DNA from: Tigriopus japonicus | Lineage: Eukaryota; Arthropoda; Copepoda; Harpacticoida; Harpacticidae | Assembly (NCBI GenBank): GCA_010645155.1 | Contig: CM021322.1 | Span: 9,712,334 to 9,776,333 of the forward strand | DNA length: 64,000 nt | Reading direction: 5' to 3' | Shown here: positions 1-12,325 of the stretch, piece after piece | Layout: the number at the start of each line of letters is the position of its first letter | Position numbering within the stretch: position 1 is the stretch's first letter | Made by a program: the position numbers and the translations under genes | Notes under the pieces: model-generated | Told to the model about the DNA's origin: nothing | Databases searched by the model: none | What the model saw: the letters and a program-made list of their open reading frames with translations, nothing else

Positions 1-639
1 GAAAATCTTAGTAGCCACTTTTCTTACTGCATATAAGAAAGCAAATGACTGAGTATTTTAGTTCCTATAGTACATTTGCGTTTCTTAGTTTAAGCAACTT
101 GCTTCTACTGACAAATCTGGTCACTCCCGATCAGCGAAGATTAAACTCTTGGGTTCCAGTTGTTTGAGATCGAAGTGTTGCCAAAAATACATAATTAAAA
201 AATTTGATGGCTTTTCATCGAAAAAACACAATTGTTAACACTTTTGGCTCTCATGTGAACAAAAATAGTAAAGATAAAGAAAAATATAAAATATCACTTA
301 AAATGCATTTAAAAAACATTTTTGGAAAGCATATTTCATAACTATTTCGAGTACGTTATGATGTGCGTTCTGCCAAAATTACAAATATATTTGTCTAACA
401 AAGTTATATTCAAATTTACGATTTCTAGAAGGACCCTGTTCAAAAGGGACTGAAATCGAAACATTAACTGATCGATTTTTTATCACCTTGGACCAGGGTG
501 GGCATTTTTCGACATCGAGAGATTTTTGGACACCCTAGTGTCCAAAAGTATCCAAAAATATCCAATAAGTGTGCAAATCTGTCCAAAAGTGAATGAAAAT
601 TGCTTTTTTTTTACGGATTTTTTAAACCGATGTCAGAGA
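1..639. other. AT-rich sequence without a visible gene
   Basis: No coding region, RNA gene or clear repeat boundary was found here. The right end runs into the 3' tail of the minus-strand LINE copy. Confidence 0.5.
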
Positions 640-2640
640 CGAAGTTTCTGGCAAGAATAAAACTGAATTATGCAACCTTGCAAAAAGGTAAAGTCACATG
701 CGATAGAAATATTGATCTGTTAACGAGTCTGAATTCGCTGATCGTGCTTCTCCCTGTACGTAGGGTTGGTCTGGTATGGTTTGTAGAAAATTGTCCAAAT
801 CGTATTTAAAACTGTTCAGTGGGTCCATCACATTGTAAAATCGTCTAATATTGCAAGGCAATAAGTTATATAGAGTTGGAGCTCTAAACAATACGAAATT
901 TGATTTGATTGTGCGAATTAATTTACAATCTCCAATGACATTTTTTAATTTTATTTGGCAACTGATTCCTCGTCTTTCATTGACACAAAAGTCCATCCCG
1001 GCATTTGGACAAAGGCCGTGAATGCATTTGAATGCATAGATGATAAGATATCGTTCATATCTTCTCTCTATACTGTACAGCCCGAGACTCTTAAGCCTAT
1101 CCCAATAGCTAAGTCCGCGCATTCCATCAATGTTTCGAGAGAACACGCGCTGTACTCGTTCGACTTTTTGTAAACCAGCCGAGGTCACAGGGGCCCAAAT
1201 TGGCGAGGCGTATTCAAGATGGGGCTGAACGATGGATTTGTACAGGGTCAGCATTGTGATTCTGTCCCTTGATTTAAAAGTCCGATATATCCATCCACAG
1301 GTTTGAAAGGCTTTCATAACTTTCCCTTGAATATGAACATTAAAGTTTCCAGTGTCTTCAATTTGTACTCCTAGATCTGTGATAGACGACACTTGTATTT
1401 TGTTATTGGCATCATCCAAATACACTGGCACAGGTTGTGCAGTTTTGTTGAAGGTCATTGAACGAAATTTGTTGCCATTCAAACTCATGTTGTTATCTTT
1501 AACCCATTTGTATACTTTTTCTAAATCTTGTTCTAGGCCACTAGAGTTAACTCCATTCCTTTGATACACAAGTTTGGTGTCGTCTGCATAAGACGAAATA
1601 GAGCAATGATCCGGAACTTCTTGAAGGGAGGCTATAAAGACTAGAAATAGGATAGGGCCCAGAATTGAACCTTGTGGTACACCAGAAACGATTTCTATAT
1701 TTTCACTAAAAGAATCATGCACTTTGACCCGTTGCGTTCGATTTGATAGGAAGCCTTTCAACCAATTGAATATTTTACCATTTATACCTATGGTATTCAA
1801 ACGATGTAGCAGCAAACCATGGTCTACTTTGTCAAAGGCTTTGGCAAAATCAAGGTAGATAACGTCTACCGAGTCATGGTCTTTTAATCCTTCAATAATG
1901 TCGCTAAAATGATAAACAAGCTGTTATAGTACTGAAGTGCGCTCGAAAGCCATGTTGATTTGGAGGAATTATATTCTTCCTCTCAATATATTCTAGTAGT
2001 TTGACCTTGATGATCTTTTCGAAGACTTTAGATATGTTTGATATTAACGAGATGGGTCTATAGTTCTCGGTTAGAGTTTTGTCACCTCCTTTAAAGAGAG
2101 GTATGACATGGGCCAGCTTCAGTGAATTGGGAAATTCATTCCGGTCCAGAGATCGCCTCATGAGGTATGTGAATACAGGGGCTAACACCTCCGAACATCT
2201 GACGAGGAATTGAGCAGTAATCCCATCGGGTCCAGGCGAGCTAGATGAATTTAATGTACGAAGGGCATCTAATGCGTCTTTCTCAGTAATGGAGAGGTCA
2301 TTCAATCCATCAGTTACAAAGCTCAGGTCATTGTTCACAGTCTCCATTACATCAACCGGACTAGAAAACACACTCTTGAATTGATCTCCCATTATATTGG
2401 CAAGGGTGAGCGAGTCAAAAGTTTCTTCATCGTTTTTTTTTGAAGGGACCTACTGTAGGACTAGCTTTCCTTTTGGAGTTGGCGTATGAATAAAACGCTT
2501 TGGGGTTGGTTTTTACTTCATTAATGACTCTGTTCTCTTTCCTCATTTGTTCGTTGTGAATTGATAATTTGATTTGTTCATCGACCTCCTTTAATTTTCC
2601 AGCAATGGCCTGAAGGAGGCAGGGATTTGTCATTGTTATT
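640..2640 (-). pseudogene. Non-LTR retrotransposon (Jockey/CR1-type LINE), 5'-truncated reverse transcriptase
   Basis: Decayed LINE copy read on the minus strand. Three open pieces follow one another: 2633-2427 (linker before the RT, with the NPKAFYSYANSKRK stretch), 2392-1904 (fingers and motif 1, SPGPDGIT, NYRPISL, QHGFRAHFST) and about 1900-694 (palm). The last piece has the LDFAKAFDKVDH type motif A, SGVPQGSILGP and the catalytic SYADDTKL, then thumb and C-terminal sequence with ending like IHGLCPN. Frameshifts near 1905-1925 and near 2400-2430 separate the pieces. The endonuclease domain is missing, so the copy is 5'-truncated near 2640, which is usual for target-primed LINE insertion. 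The coding part ends at 694; the 3' limit near 640 is a guess. The motif set fits the Jockey/CR1 group; the exact clade cannot be fixed by eye. The same family recurs at 51268-52505. Confidence 0.9.
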
Positions 2641-3406
2641 TTTTCATATTTATTTTTTCATTGGTAAACTCATTTTACCCTACCCTATTTTTATCCTGAT
2701 TCTTAGTCTAGTTAAAAAACCTATTTTTACCCTAATTTGAGGTATTCCTTGAAGATTGATTCAGCATGATTGACTATTTAAGTACATAAGGTTGTTAGTA
2801 AAAAGAAATTTGGCGTGTCAACCTTGTGGTGTCGGTGTTGGAGTCGAGGACAAAATTGCCGCTGTCACCCATCCCTAGGTTGAAGTCAGGGTCACTTGTT
2901 GTTTGTTTGGGCACAACTTAAGTAATAATTTTCGGAAATATCAAGTTTTCACCTGCAACCTTTGCTGAAATTTGTATTTTCATAATCTTAAACTTGATTG
3001 GAACGCTTGATTTGAAAGGCAAAGCTGGACGAGCGTGCATTTGCAACTTGGGCGTTTAAACTTGGAAAGTCATGGGATTTTCCAGCATTAATGATAATTG
3101 CCGTTTTTTATTTTAACAACTTTAGCGATGATAGCAATACCATTTCCCAAGACCACACTTGTCAGCAAAATCACTTTGGTGTGACATAGTGCACAAGTGA
3201 AACCTGTATCAAAGTTCAACAGTCACAAAGCAATGGAACCCATGTTTTAGGGCTATTATGTTTATGTACTCTCCTAATTAGTGTGACAATAATCTGTTGT
3301 TGCATTCACTTTTCAATGTTCCTAGACCACGTTTTCGATTGATTTAGCAGCATGCGTCATCAAGGGATCGGAATGTCATGTTATTGTTTTCACGCAACCT
3401 TATGTC
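2641..3406. other. Intergenic sequence, no gene seen
   Basis: Non-coding sequence between the LINE and the left inverted repeat of the P-type element. Nothing supportable was found. Confidence 0.5.
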
Positions 3407-3566
3407 GGTGCCGGACTGGGAAAAGGGGTTAGAGTGATGGGGCGCTTTCGGTAATGGTGACAATGTGAGGTCTGGACGAAAGAGCGAACCAGTGTTGCCA
3501 AAACTTTTCGATCCAGTCTTGCCAAAAAGACATCAGGAAAAAGGCCAGATTTGGTTTGACACAAAC
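3407..3566 (+). repeat. Left terminal inverted repeat of the P-type element
   Basis: It matches the reverse complement of 8194-8345 over its length, starting GGTGCCGGACTGGG and ending near GGTTTGACACAAAC. It holds 8 extra bases (AAGGGGTT region) that the right copy lacks. Confidence 0.9.
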
Positions 3567-4032
3567 CATAGACATCTCGATAGTGGACGAGTATCGGAAC
3601 TGAGTCTCTCAACCTCTCTGACCGCGGGGCTGGCTAAATCTCCTATCCCAGTTTTATTCCTATTTGGGGAAAGGTTCGGAGAGTTGTATTTCTTAGAAAC
3701 ACGTGCTAAGGGTTTGAATATTTTAACATCACGGTCAGATAATTTAAATTTTAGTGAACTGGAATCAGAAGTATGAGGTACAATAGCAACCATTATTTTT
3801 ATGTACTATAGAATAAAAGCAAAAAATATTGTTTGCACTCAGGTGGCTAAAATTTCTATGTGCCAAATTTAAAGACCTGGCTCTTGTATTGAAAAATTGT
3901 TATCCCTTTGTATGTAGTTCTTTTTCCCAACACGCATCCAAGTGCGACCGAACAAGCGAAGTGACAAAAAAGTTGTGGAGGAGATGCCGAAATTGGTTGA
4001 AACTTGATAAAACGTGTTCCTCCTTTTTCTCA

Positions 4033-7000
4033 ATGGGCGTAACGTGTTGTGCCCCAGGATGCCGCTCCGGCTACAGGGGCGGAACGGCTCCATCATTGGC
4101 TGAATCAGGAGTGTCTTTCCATCGATTCCCGAAGGAACCAGATTTGGCCGCAAAATGGCTTCGTGCCATCCCTAGAAAGAATTAGACACCCTCCTCTTAT
4201 TCACGTGTGTGTGGATTACACTTTAAATCTCACGAGTTCATAACACAGAGTCAAGATGAACAAACGCGGCGCCAGCGACGGGTGTTTGGCGATAATCTGG
4301 AACTCACCATCAAACGATTGGTTCCAGGAGCCGTCCCAAGTGTGTTTCCAAATATCCCCAAGTATTTATCCAATCCAATCCAATCTTCATCAGCACCACC
4401 CCGTTCTCAGAGACCCCTGAGTTCCACTCGCCGGGCATCACAGGAGCAACACCATGATCGTATAATAGAGACATTCATGGAGGCTGACAAATGCTGTGAT
4501 ATAAAAGAACTTGACGCCAAACTAGATCGATCTTTGTTGCCGAATGGTATCACTGAATTGCGTCGAGATGACAAGTTGATTTTTCTCTTCTTTGAAGAGT
4601 ATCCAGGCAATATTGAGCTCATCTGGTATGTCATTGTTACTCAGGATTGCTCCGTCATTATGAAAAGAAGAAACGTCATCGTTCCCAACACTGTTGTAGC
4701 TCATTTGGTTCCTGATCAAAAAATTCGCTTGTGTTCTCAACTCCTGAATCTCCTCAGTACTGTGAAATCCTTTTCCGAGGACTTTGGCGTTCATCCTCAA
4801 GCCTTGACAAGCTTAGTTGATCATTTCAAGGAGAAGGCATCCCAATTGGTTTTAGACGAGAGCAAAGCCCGAAAACTGAATTTCTTATTAGACCAGCTGG
4901 CTTTGACCGCTTCGAGCAACAAAAAACAAAGACGATACTCCGCGGATTTACTTGCTTGTTGTGCACTATGGCAAACAACATCACCTGCTCTTTACCGACA
5001 AATGCTAAACGAAGATATCTTGTGCCTTCCAAGTATCAGACATCTAAAAAATCTTACTTGTCCTTTAAACACGGCCACTGGAATGAATGAAAAGGCCAAA
5101 ATTTACTTAAGTGAGCGGCTTAAGTCGTTAAGTGAGCGTGAGAAAGTGATGGTCCTAATGATTGATGAGATATACTGCGCCCAACGGGTTGAGTTCATGG
5201 GAGGCAATTTCTTTGGACTTATGGACAGCAGCCAACCAGTGAAAACAGTCCTGGTTTTCATGATAAAATCCATTGCTGGTCCATTTAAAGATACGGTAGC
5301 CTTGTTTCCAGGGTTGGTCGGGGGATCAACTTTTTCGATTTATCCCCTTTACCCGGGGATAAACGGGATAAATTGGGGGATAAACGGGATAAACGGGATA
5401 AATGGGGGGATAAACGGGATAGATGGGAGGATAAACGGGATGAACCGGTGGATAAACGAAATAAAGCAAATTTTGTTCCGATTTTGACATGTTTGAATAC
5501 TTTTTGGCATCACTGAAAATGGCCGATCAAACACTAAAGGCTTAATATAAATATCAATAAAATATATTTACAATATTTAACAGATATATAACAGAAATAA
5601 TTGTTTTATATTATCAAACTAAAAAAACATGTTACAATTGACAATACTTGTCGAGTGGTGATGAAATTGAAGTCTTCCACAGTTGAAGATATTGAGGTAA
5701 GAAAACTTCATGCTCAGTGAATGTAATACAGAGACACAAAAACGAAGTAATTTCTAGAAATAAGGGGAATTTGTTTGATAAAGGAGGGAAATCCCCTTTA
5801 TCCCTGTTATTCCTTGGAGGAAAATCCCGTTAATCCCAAAAAACAGGACGCTATATGGATGAGAAAGTCCCCCAACTAACCCTGCAATATTCCTACAGAG
5901 CAGACAGCCTATATCAGATTACAGCTGCAAAGCTGCGTTTTGACTTCGGAAACACAAACAAATAAAAGCTAAAAACCTAGGAGTTTTCATTGTATTAATG
6001 GAAATCATTTTTTGTGTGGGACTTAATTGAAAAAAGTGAGATTTTGTGGGTAATATACTGTTACAGAAATTTGTGAATAATTATAGAAATGAGGAAGAAA
6101 CGCTTGAAACGTAGGAAAATTGCTTTTAAGATAGGATAAAATGCTTGAAGACAGAAAAAATGCTTTTAAGGTAGGAAAAAATGCTGGAAGAGTAAGAGAA
6201 AATTGCTTTTAAGGTAAGAATGCTTGAAGAGCAAGAAAAAAATGCTTTTAAGGTCGGAAAAAATGCTTGAAGAGTAAGAAAAAATGCTTGAAAAGTAGGA
6301 AAAAAGCGTGAAAAGTAGGAAAAAAGCTTGAAAAGTAGGAAAATCCCGTTTATCCCGTTTATCCCTTTTACTGCTTGAAGGAAAATCCCGTTTATCCCAA
6401 GGGGGATAAACGGGACTCTTTTTGGAGGGGATAATCCCCCTGACCAACCCTGCTTGTTTCCCATAGCCAATCTGGACTCTAAAATCATGAAAACTACAAC
6501 TTTTCAAGTCCTTGAAGCATTGGAAAGTCTGGGCTGCCGGATAACGTTTTTATCTTTGGATAATGCCAGTGCCAATCGGAAGTTTTACGTTCAAGAACTT
6601 TGTGATGGACTTTTGACGCCCTCTATTCCCCACCCTGAAGACTCTTCTCGCCCTCTCTTTTTATCATTTGATCCTGTCCACTGCTTTAAGAATATTTACA
6701 ACAATTTTCAAACTCGAAAAAAACTTCAGTGTCCACTCTTCCAAGAATCAGGAGTGATTTGTCCTTCCTTCACTCACATCGAAGAGTTGTTTCAGATGGA
6801 AAAAGGCAAGCCTGTCAAGATGGCATATAAGTTGACCCACAAAGTGATTAGGCCATCATCCATCGAAAAAACTAACGTTAAGCTAGCAGATGCAGTTTTT
6901 CATGATTCCACAATTGACACCATGGAGTTTTTTGTGAACGAAGGAACCAAGCCTGAGTGGGGTGACACAGTGACATTTTTGAAAATCATTCGTCAGTGGT

Positions 7001-8022
7001 GGAACATTGTCAATGTAAAAACCCCCGGTGCCGGCAAGAGAAAACGTGACCCACGGAAAGAACCAATCTTTTATAAAAATTCTGAGAGTTTTATCTTTCT
7101 TCAGAATTTTGAATCTTGGTTGGGAACGTGGGAAGGTCTTGAAGGATGTCACAAGTTGCGAAGTGGACTTACAAGAGAAACATTTTTGGCAACAATTCAG
7201 ACGACAAGAGTCTTAACAAGAGTAACCGAATATCTTTTAGATGTCGAGCATTTTGAATTTGTATTGCTGGGTCAGCTTCAGTCAGACGTCATCGAATCAC
7301 ATTTTGGTTGGGTGCGTCAATTGGCAGGAGGAAATTATTATGTTTCTCTTCGCCAGATTTTGGAGGCAGAGAAGTCAATCAAGTTGCGGTCATTGGTTCG
7401 ATACTCCGACTGCAAATTGGAAGATCTTAAGGTTCTTTTCAAATCTGTGAATGAAGTAGATAAGAAGCAAGTTCAGACTGATTCCATGGAACTTTTGGAC
7501 AAAATCACCGTAGAAGACGAATTTGACTTTCAAAACGAGGATCAGAACTTGATCTATTATGTGTCTGGGTATCTTGGAAGATCATTGTGCAACCGAAAGA
7601 AGTGTCATGGCTGCAACACTTTGTTTTCAAAGGACTCTGAGCTGACCATTAAGTTTCAATCTGCCAACAATGAACAGGATCGATTGGTTCAAGCTTCGTT
7701 CTTCGAACAAGTGAACCGAGGGGGGCTCATCCCTCCTAGTGATTTGATGTTTGCGTTTTGCCTTCAAGTGTTGAACTTTTATAATATTATTCAGAGAATT
7801 TCGGAGGCAAAAGCCTTTCTTACCACATGCAAAAATCAACGTGATGTGTTTGCGATGACGTTTTGCAAGAGAGTAAACTCCAACACTACGATTGCCTCCC
7901 TATTTGATGTTCATTGTGACAGTGGCCATGGATTTGAGGCGTTTTGGAATGAGATAGCTCGGCGTATGTTTAATTTTTTGCAAAGAACCTTGTTGTCTTT
8001 TAAACAATATTTACAACATTAA
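4033..8022 (+). pseudogene. THAP-domain P-element-type transposase, interrupted
   Basis: Transposase of the P/THAP9 family, a cut-and-paste DDE-type nuclease with an N-terminal DNA-binding THAP zinc finger. The chosen start ATG at 4033 begins MGVTCCAPGCRSGY. The THAP C2CH ligands are visible: the CCAPGC cysteines, then CGLHF, and the AVPSVF signature. The TAG at 4183-4185 falls in frame exactly where THAP domains carry an invariant Trp (RKN-stop-TPSSYSRVC), so it reads as a Trp-to-stop mutation. The frame then continues to LMIDEIYCAQRVEF (first catalytic Asp) and VALFP. It is broken there by the insertion 5309-6452 and resumes in the same frame at 6461 with PIANLDSK, FLSLDNASANRKFY (second Asp) and VIESHFGWVRQ (likely catalytic Glu), ending with a stop at 8022. 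Without the insert the coding length is about 945 codons, near that of THAP9. The protein cannot be made intact as it stands. Confidence 0.9.
5309..6452. mobile_element. Non-autonomous hAT-type element inserted in the P transposase
   Basis: The 1,144-bp insert is flanked by a perfect 8-bp target duplication, CTTGTTTC (5301-5308 and 6453-6460). The ends are inverted repeats beginning CAGGGTTGGTC and GGGGGAT, with one base of difference in spacing. An 8-bp duplication and CAGGG ends are the hAT signature. It has no transposase gene. The left arm (about 5341-5465) is a run of GGGATAAAC-type short tandem units and the right arm (about 6345-6415) carries the same unit inverted. About 6115-6345 is a degenerate tandem array of units containing AAAATGCTTTTAAGGT and TGCTTGAAGAGTAAG. 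Its length plus the duplication is a multiple of three, but it brings many stops into the host frame. Confidence 0.92.
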
Positions 8023-8193
8023 ACATCAAAAACTAATACTTACAAGCTAATACCTAATGACTTCTTTACGGTTTTGTAAAACCGTCATTCATTTTGTTCA
8101 GTAAATTTAGAATGTCTGAATTACTTTTAATCAATACTTTTGGTTTCTAAATTCGTTTTTTCAAGTGCCAAACATGATTAAACACTTTAGTTT

Positions 8194-8345
8194 GTTTGTG
8201 TCAAACCAAATCTGGCCTTTTTCCTGATGTCTTTTTGTTATGACTGGATCGAAAAGTTTTGGCAACACTGGTTCGCTCTTTCGTCCAGACCTCACATCGT
8301 CACCATTACCGGAAGCGCCCCATCACTCTCTCCCAGTCCGGCACC
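8194..8345 (-). repeat. Right terminal inverted repeat of the P-type element
   Basis: Inverted partner of 3407-3566. A perfect small hairpin lies inside the element just upstream at about 8067-8085 (ACGGTTTT, GT loop, AAAACCGT). Confidence 0.9.
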
Positions 8346-11300
8346 ATGAACCCCTAAAACAAAGACGATTTTTTGTAAACACATCTTTTCAGTGATGCCA
8401 AATTTGGACATGATATTGCCAGTTTTATAGGTCAGATTTAAAATCTGACAATGCGACGTTTCAGAGAATTACTTTGAGCATTTAACCATGTTTTGAAGCT
8501 AACAACTAATCGTGAAAGGTAAGAACACATTAAGAAATTATTTTAGCATTTCATGAACTTTACATTGATGTCAAACTAGTATTAGTTTGTGAAAAGCTGA
8601 TGATGAGAATCGATCAGACAATATTTCAAGGCGTGAAGAAGTGGACGATTGTATCCATCTGTTATACTCAATTCAAGAATAATTGACAAAAGCTTGATCA
8701 TAGTGCCAAATATCTCAGCCATCCGGGCCTCCTGAATTTAACAATTCATGCTTGTCTGAAAAAAGACTTCTTCTATTAACATTAAAAGGATTCATAACTA
8801 AAACGCAAAAGCAGCACCCCCACTTTCTTGACGAATTCCAACTAAAAGTTTCGGCTAAAGGGACACTCATCTTAAAAAAGAATTTGGTAGATGATGAAAA
8901 TCATTTATCTAATCTTCAATGCCTCAAATCTTCAATGGTTTGAAGATTATTATGCGCATGGAATTTACTTTTATTATATACACTATATTATTCACATTAT
9001 ATTTATTAACATCGCAGTGCATAGAAAAAAGATAGTATAACAGCTACTAAAGAGATCCTTATGGCAACTCGTAAATCGAACGGCTTCTATTACTGAGGTC
9101 ACTTTGACTAGAAAAGACTCGCCTACATTTTGCACAATAATGCGGCCAGAGTTTCCGATTTGAGCCCCTTGCCCATTTTCCCTTGAGAGCGAACTCGACA
9201 ACGGTTCCACGCATCTCAATCCGATGAAGGAGAATGAAAAGGCTCAGTTGGGTGATGGATGAAACTAGTTCTGATTGAATAAAATATGAATATAATGATA
9301 GAAGGAATATACCTAAAAATAGTTTGACCTCACACACGTTTAGAGGACATATTCATTCAAAGGGTGATGGCGAATTGGTCAGTCGATCTTGGAAATGCAG
9401 AAAAATGGGAACTGGAGGTGAAGGAGAAGGATAGAACACATGGGGGAAGTAGAAAGGTTTGAACAACTTCTACACTGACCCTTTAAATAGTTATTCAAAA
9501 TCAATGTTTAAAATCTCTGTCTTGAAAGTTGGCAGGACATACAACTATTTGTCTTATTGGACGATGATGCACTCCCATATCAAAACCATATTTTGGGAGT
9601 AAAAAATTCCCATAACTGTCGTGACCTTAACAGTTCGAACGTTGCATGATTGCAATGCTTGACTGGGGTTGCCTCAATGGTTCACCCAAGAGGCCACTGA
9701 GAACGAGCAGTGCTCTCCATGACAAAAAGAACAAGATAGTCACTCATGGTCACATATCTCTTATCTTGATGCCACTTAGCTTGACTTACTACATTGTGAA
9801 TTTACTGCGCGATCACGCTTTCAAAAGACATCAGTGAGATGCTTAACCCTACCTTGCTTAGCATCATCATTCAAATCTCTGAATATTCTTGGCAGGTGTG
9901 TAGGATCAACACGTTGCAACAGAAACTGATTTGGATCAGATGTTCCATATTACTTGGATTGGCTAAAATGGGGGTTAGAGGACGACTTCATAACATGTTT
10001 CCACCTTGCACATTAAATTATTGAAGCATTAATCCATCAGGCTGAGTCCAGTTGGTAGTACACTGATGTATTTCTTGCAAGTAAGTACATGTAAATATCA
10101 CATATCAGAGTATGTAGAAAATAGAACGGCGAACATACGCTCACCCATGTACCCCTGAAAGGGAGTACACTTGACCTCTTTTTCCCAAATACGTAGGAGG
10201 GTCCAAAACTCAACAAGTACGAAGTGTTTCTCCCATGTTAAAAATTTGAGGGCCTGTATCCTTACCACCTCATTTGTGAAAATTTGGCCTAAATATACAT
10301 CTTGTACCCTACCAATGACTTTTTGTAAAAATCTAAATTCTAATTAGCTATTAAGAAACAAGAAACACCATTCATTCAATAAGCATGGCAGAAATATATT
10401 AACCAGAGGCACTGAACGGGTACAAAGCAAAAGCAAACATCATAAGCATGATAAATTGAAAGTAAAAATGAAATTTAGGCACACAATTTCAAATCAAGAA
10501 AGATTGAGCAACAATGCTATCCAAGATTCACAAATTAAATGAAGATTTCAGAGTATGACAACTAAATAAAAAGTGAAACATAAAGCAATGATTTTCTTGA
10601 AAATGGTAGCAGAAATGTGGATCAAATAACAAAATTTTGTAATCAAATCCCATCACAGTATCATTTTGGTTAGAAGGAGACATACATGGATCATATTTGC
10701 CAAAGGACAACAAAGTTCATCACCAAGAATTCTGGTAGACAGGACTTTAGTAGATTGGTATATTGGGTATATTTTGGTAGCTTGAAAGTATTCTGATTGG
10801 TTTTAGTCCTTGACCCTGAATTCTACACTTTTCTGAATTCTTCTTGATCTTTTGTGTACTTGGAGTTTTTACAACCCAAAGATGGAGAGCACTCTTGGTT
10901 ATTGTTCATCAATGGATAATGAACCAAGGTAGGAAGGCGAATCCCACTTCTCCTTCCCTAAAACGAGCCAACACACCCATCAGTCGGTTATTTTGATCCG
11001 GCCCCTGCAACAACTCGCGGTTTACGCATGTTCCGTGGTACTCTGCCGAACTATCGAATACCAGTCGAACTTTTTCCTTTCTCAGATGGGAAACGGGAAA
11101 GAAAGGGATTATTTGAGTTTAACCGGTTCATTTTTGGCCCAAAAAAGCGAAAATTTGGTGTTGGTGGTGAAATCTCAAATTCCCAAACAAATGATATAGA
11201 TTTTTGATATCACAAAATAAAATATAAAATCTTAATTCTTCTGTGCTTTATTGTACCAATTTAAAATAACATTTATTAAAATTTGATACACACTAAAAAT

Positions 11301-11754
11301 GCATATTTTTGAAAAACTGTGTTTCCATTGATTTCAGTACATTCGGTTAGGTTTTCAAATGAATTTGAAAAAAGAAATGCTGAACAGATGTGTCTTCATA
11401 TTTTTTGAGAGTTCGATATTTCTCGAAGGACCATGGTCAAATGGACCAAAATTGATTTTTAAAAACCTTATTGAATTTTCAAAATTTGCATTGAGGACTT
11501 ACCAATTTAACATTTCCATAATTCAAAAGCCACAATTCCAAAAATTGTATTTTTGGTGTTTTCGGAAATATTATATATTATTTTGACATGCTATGATAAA
11601 ACATACAAGAATGAAGAATTTTCATTTTATCTTGTGACATCAAACAATATTTGCTTATCATATATAATACTGCAATATAATGCAATATCATTTGCTTGGG
11701 AATTTGAGTTTTCATATATCCGTAAAGGTTTTTCACTTTTTTGGGCCAAAAATG
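8346..11754. other. Non-coding stretch, no gene recognised
   Basis: AT-rich sequence with only short, uninformative open frames. A block near 11,410-11,450 (TTTCTCGAAGGACCATGG) resembles 423-455 (TTTCTAGAAGGACCCTG), hinting at an old dispersed repeat. Confidence 0.5.
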
Positions 11755-11970
11755 AACTCTTACAATAATCGCAACACACTCAAAATCTTGGTTGGTGAAG
11801 CATCACAAGGTGTAGTGACTTACATCTCTGAGGCTTATGGTGGATCAGCTAGTGACCGCCAAATTATTGAAAATAGTGTCCTTTTAAAGGAGAATAGATT
11901 TGATCCTGGTGACAGCATAATGGCTGATAAGGGATCTGTTGTGCAAGACTTGATGATGATAATAAACGGA
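11755..11970 (+). pseudogene. ISL2EU-type DDE transposase fragment
   Basis: About 70 codons in one frame match the middle of the DDE_Tnp_4 transposase found complete on the minus strand at 24.2-23.7 kb. The stretch runs from SYNNRNTLKILVG through YISEAYGGSASDRQIIE to DSIMADKG, which contains the second catalytic Asp, and VQDLM. Both ends are abrupt, so this is a transposase scrap. The sequence differs from the 24-kb copy at many residues (for example FDPGDSIMADKG against FEDNDSIMADRG), so it belongs to a separate lineage. It abuts a LINE fragment. Confidence 0.85.
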
Positions 11971-11999
11971 GGTACTCGTCATATTCTAAGATATACTTC

Positions 12000-12325
12000 A
12001 GGTTGATAAAAACGGCAAAATCATTACATTGGCAGAATTACTTCAAACTTAATCGCGGAAATACAAGTCAGATCTGGGAAGGAGCGAGGTCACTTTTGGG
12101 ATATGAGCACCTGAGAATCAACACCCCCACAAATATCAAAGTTAAAAACGTGTCAGTGTCAGACAAAAAAGCAATAACATCATCTTTTAATAATTATTTT
12201 AGTACCGTGGGTAAGAACATAAGTGATGCGATATCTCAGGAGCAAATTCACTTGGACAAGGAAGATTTTTCACCTTGTAACCAAAATCAGCGCAGATACT
12301 ACTTCAAAGCAATGAACTAGATTGA
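12000..12325 (+). pseudogene. LINE fragment (linker between endonuclease and RT)
   Basis: One frame (12003-12320) encodes the region that precedes the RT in Jockey/CR1-type LINEs: NYFKLNRGNTSQIWEGARS, then NNYFSTVGKNISDAI. No catalytic motif is present and the fragment ends just after. It starts within about 30 bases of the end of the transposase scrap, which makes a chimeric junction. Confidence 0.75.

Larger units (their letters stand above)
3407..8345 (+). mobile_element. P-superfamily DNA transposon with long terminal inverted repeats
   Basis: A THAP-domain P-type transposase reading frame is bracketed by inverted repeats: 3407-3566, and on the opposite strand 8345-8194. The outermost shared bases read GGTGCCGGACTGGG. 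The repeats are nearly identical apart from an 8-base indel about 15 bases in and scattered substitutions. Classical P elements have short termini, so arms of about 155 bp are long for the group. I could not identify a convincing 8-bp target duplication: the flanks are TATGTC and ATGAAC. The true ends may therefore lie a few bases away. The element is disabled by a nonsense codon and by a 1.1-kb hAT-type insertion. Confidence 0.85.

Noticed and set aside
5340..6415. GGGATAAAC and TGCTTGAAGAG tandem units considered as a CRISPR-like array
   Set aside because: Units are directly adjacent and degenerate without unique spacers, and they lie inside a hAT element of an animal genome.
9059..9337. 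Minus-strand frames with a Cys-x2-Cys (HYCAKCRR)
   Set aside because: A single Cys pair in a short frame without a partner His pair; not a convincing zinc finger.
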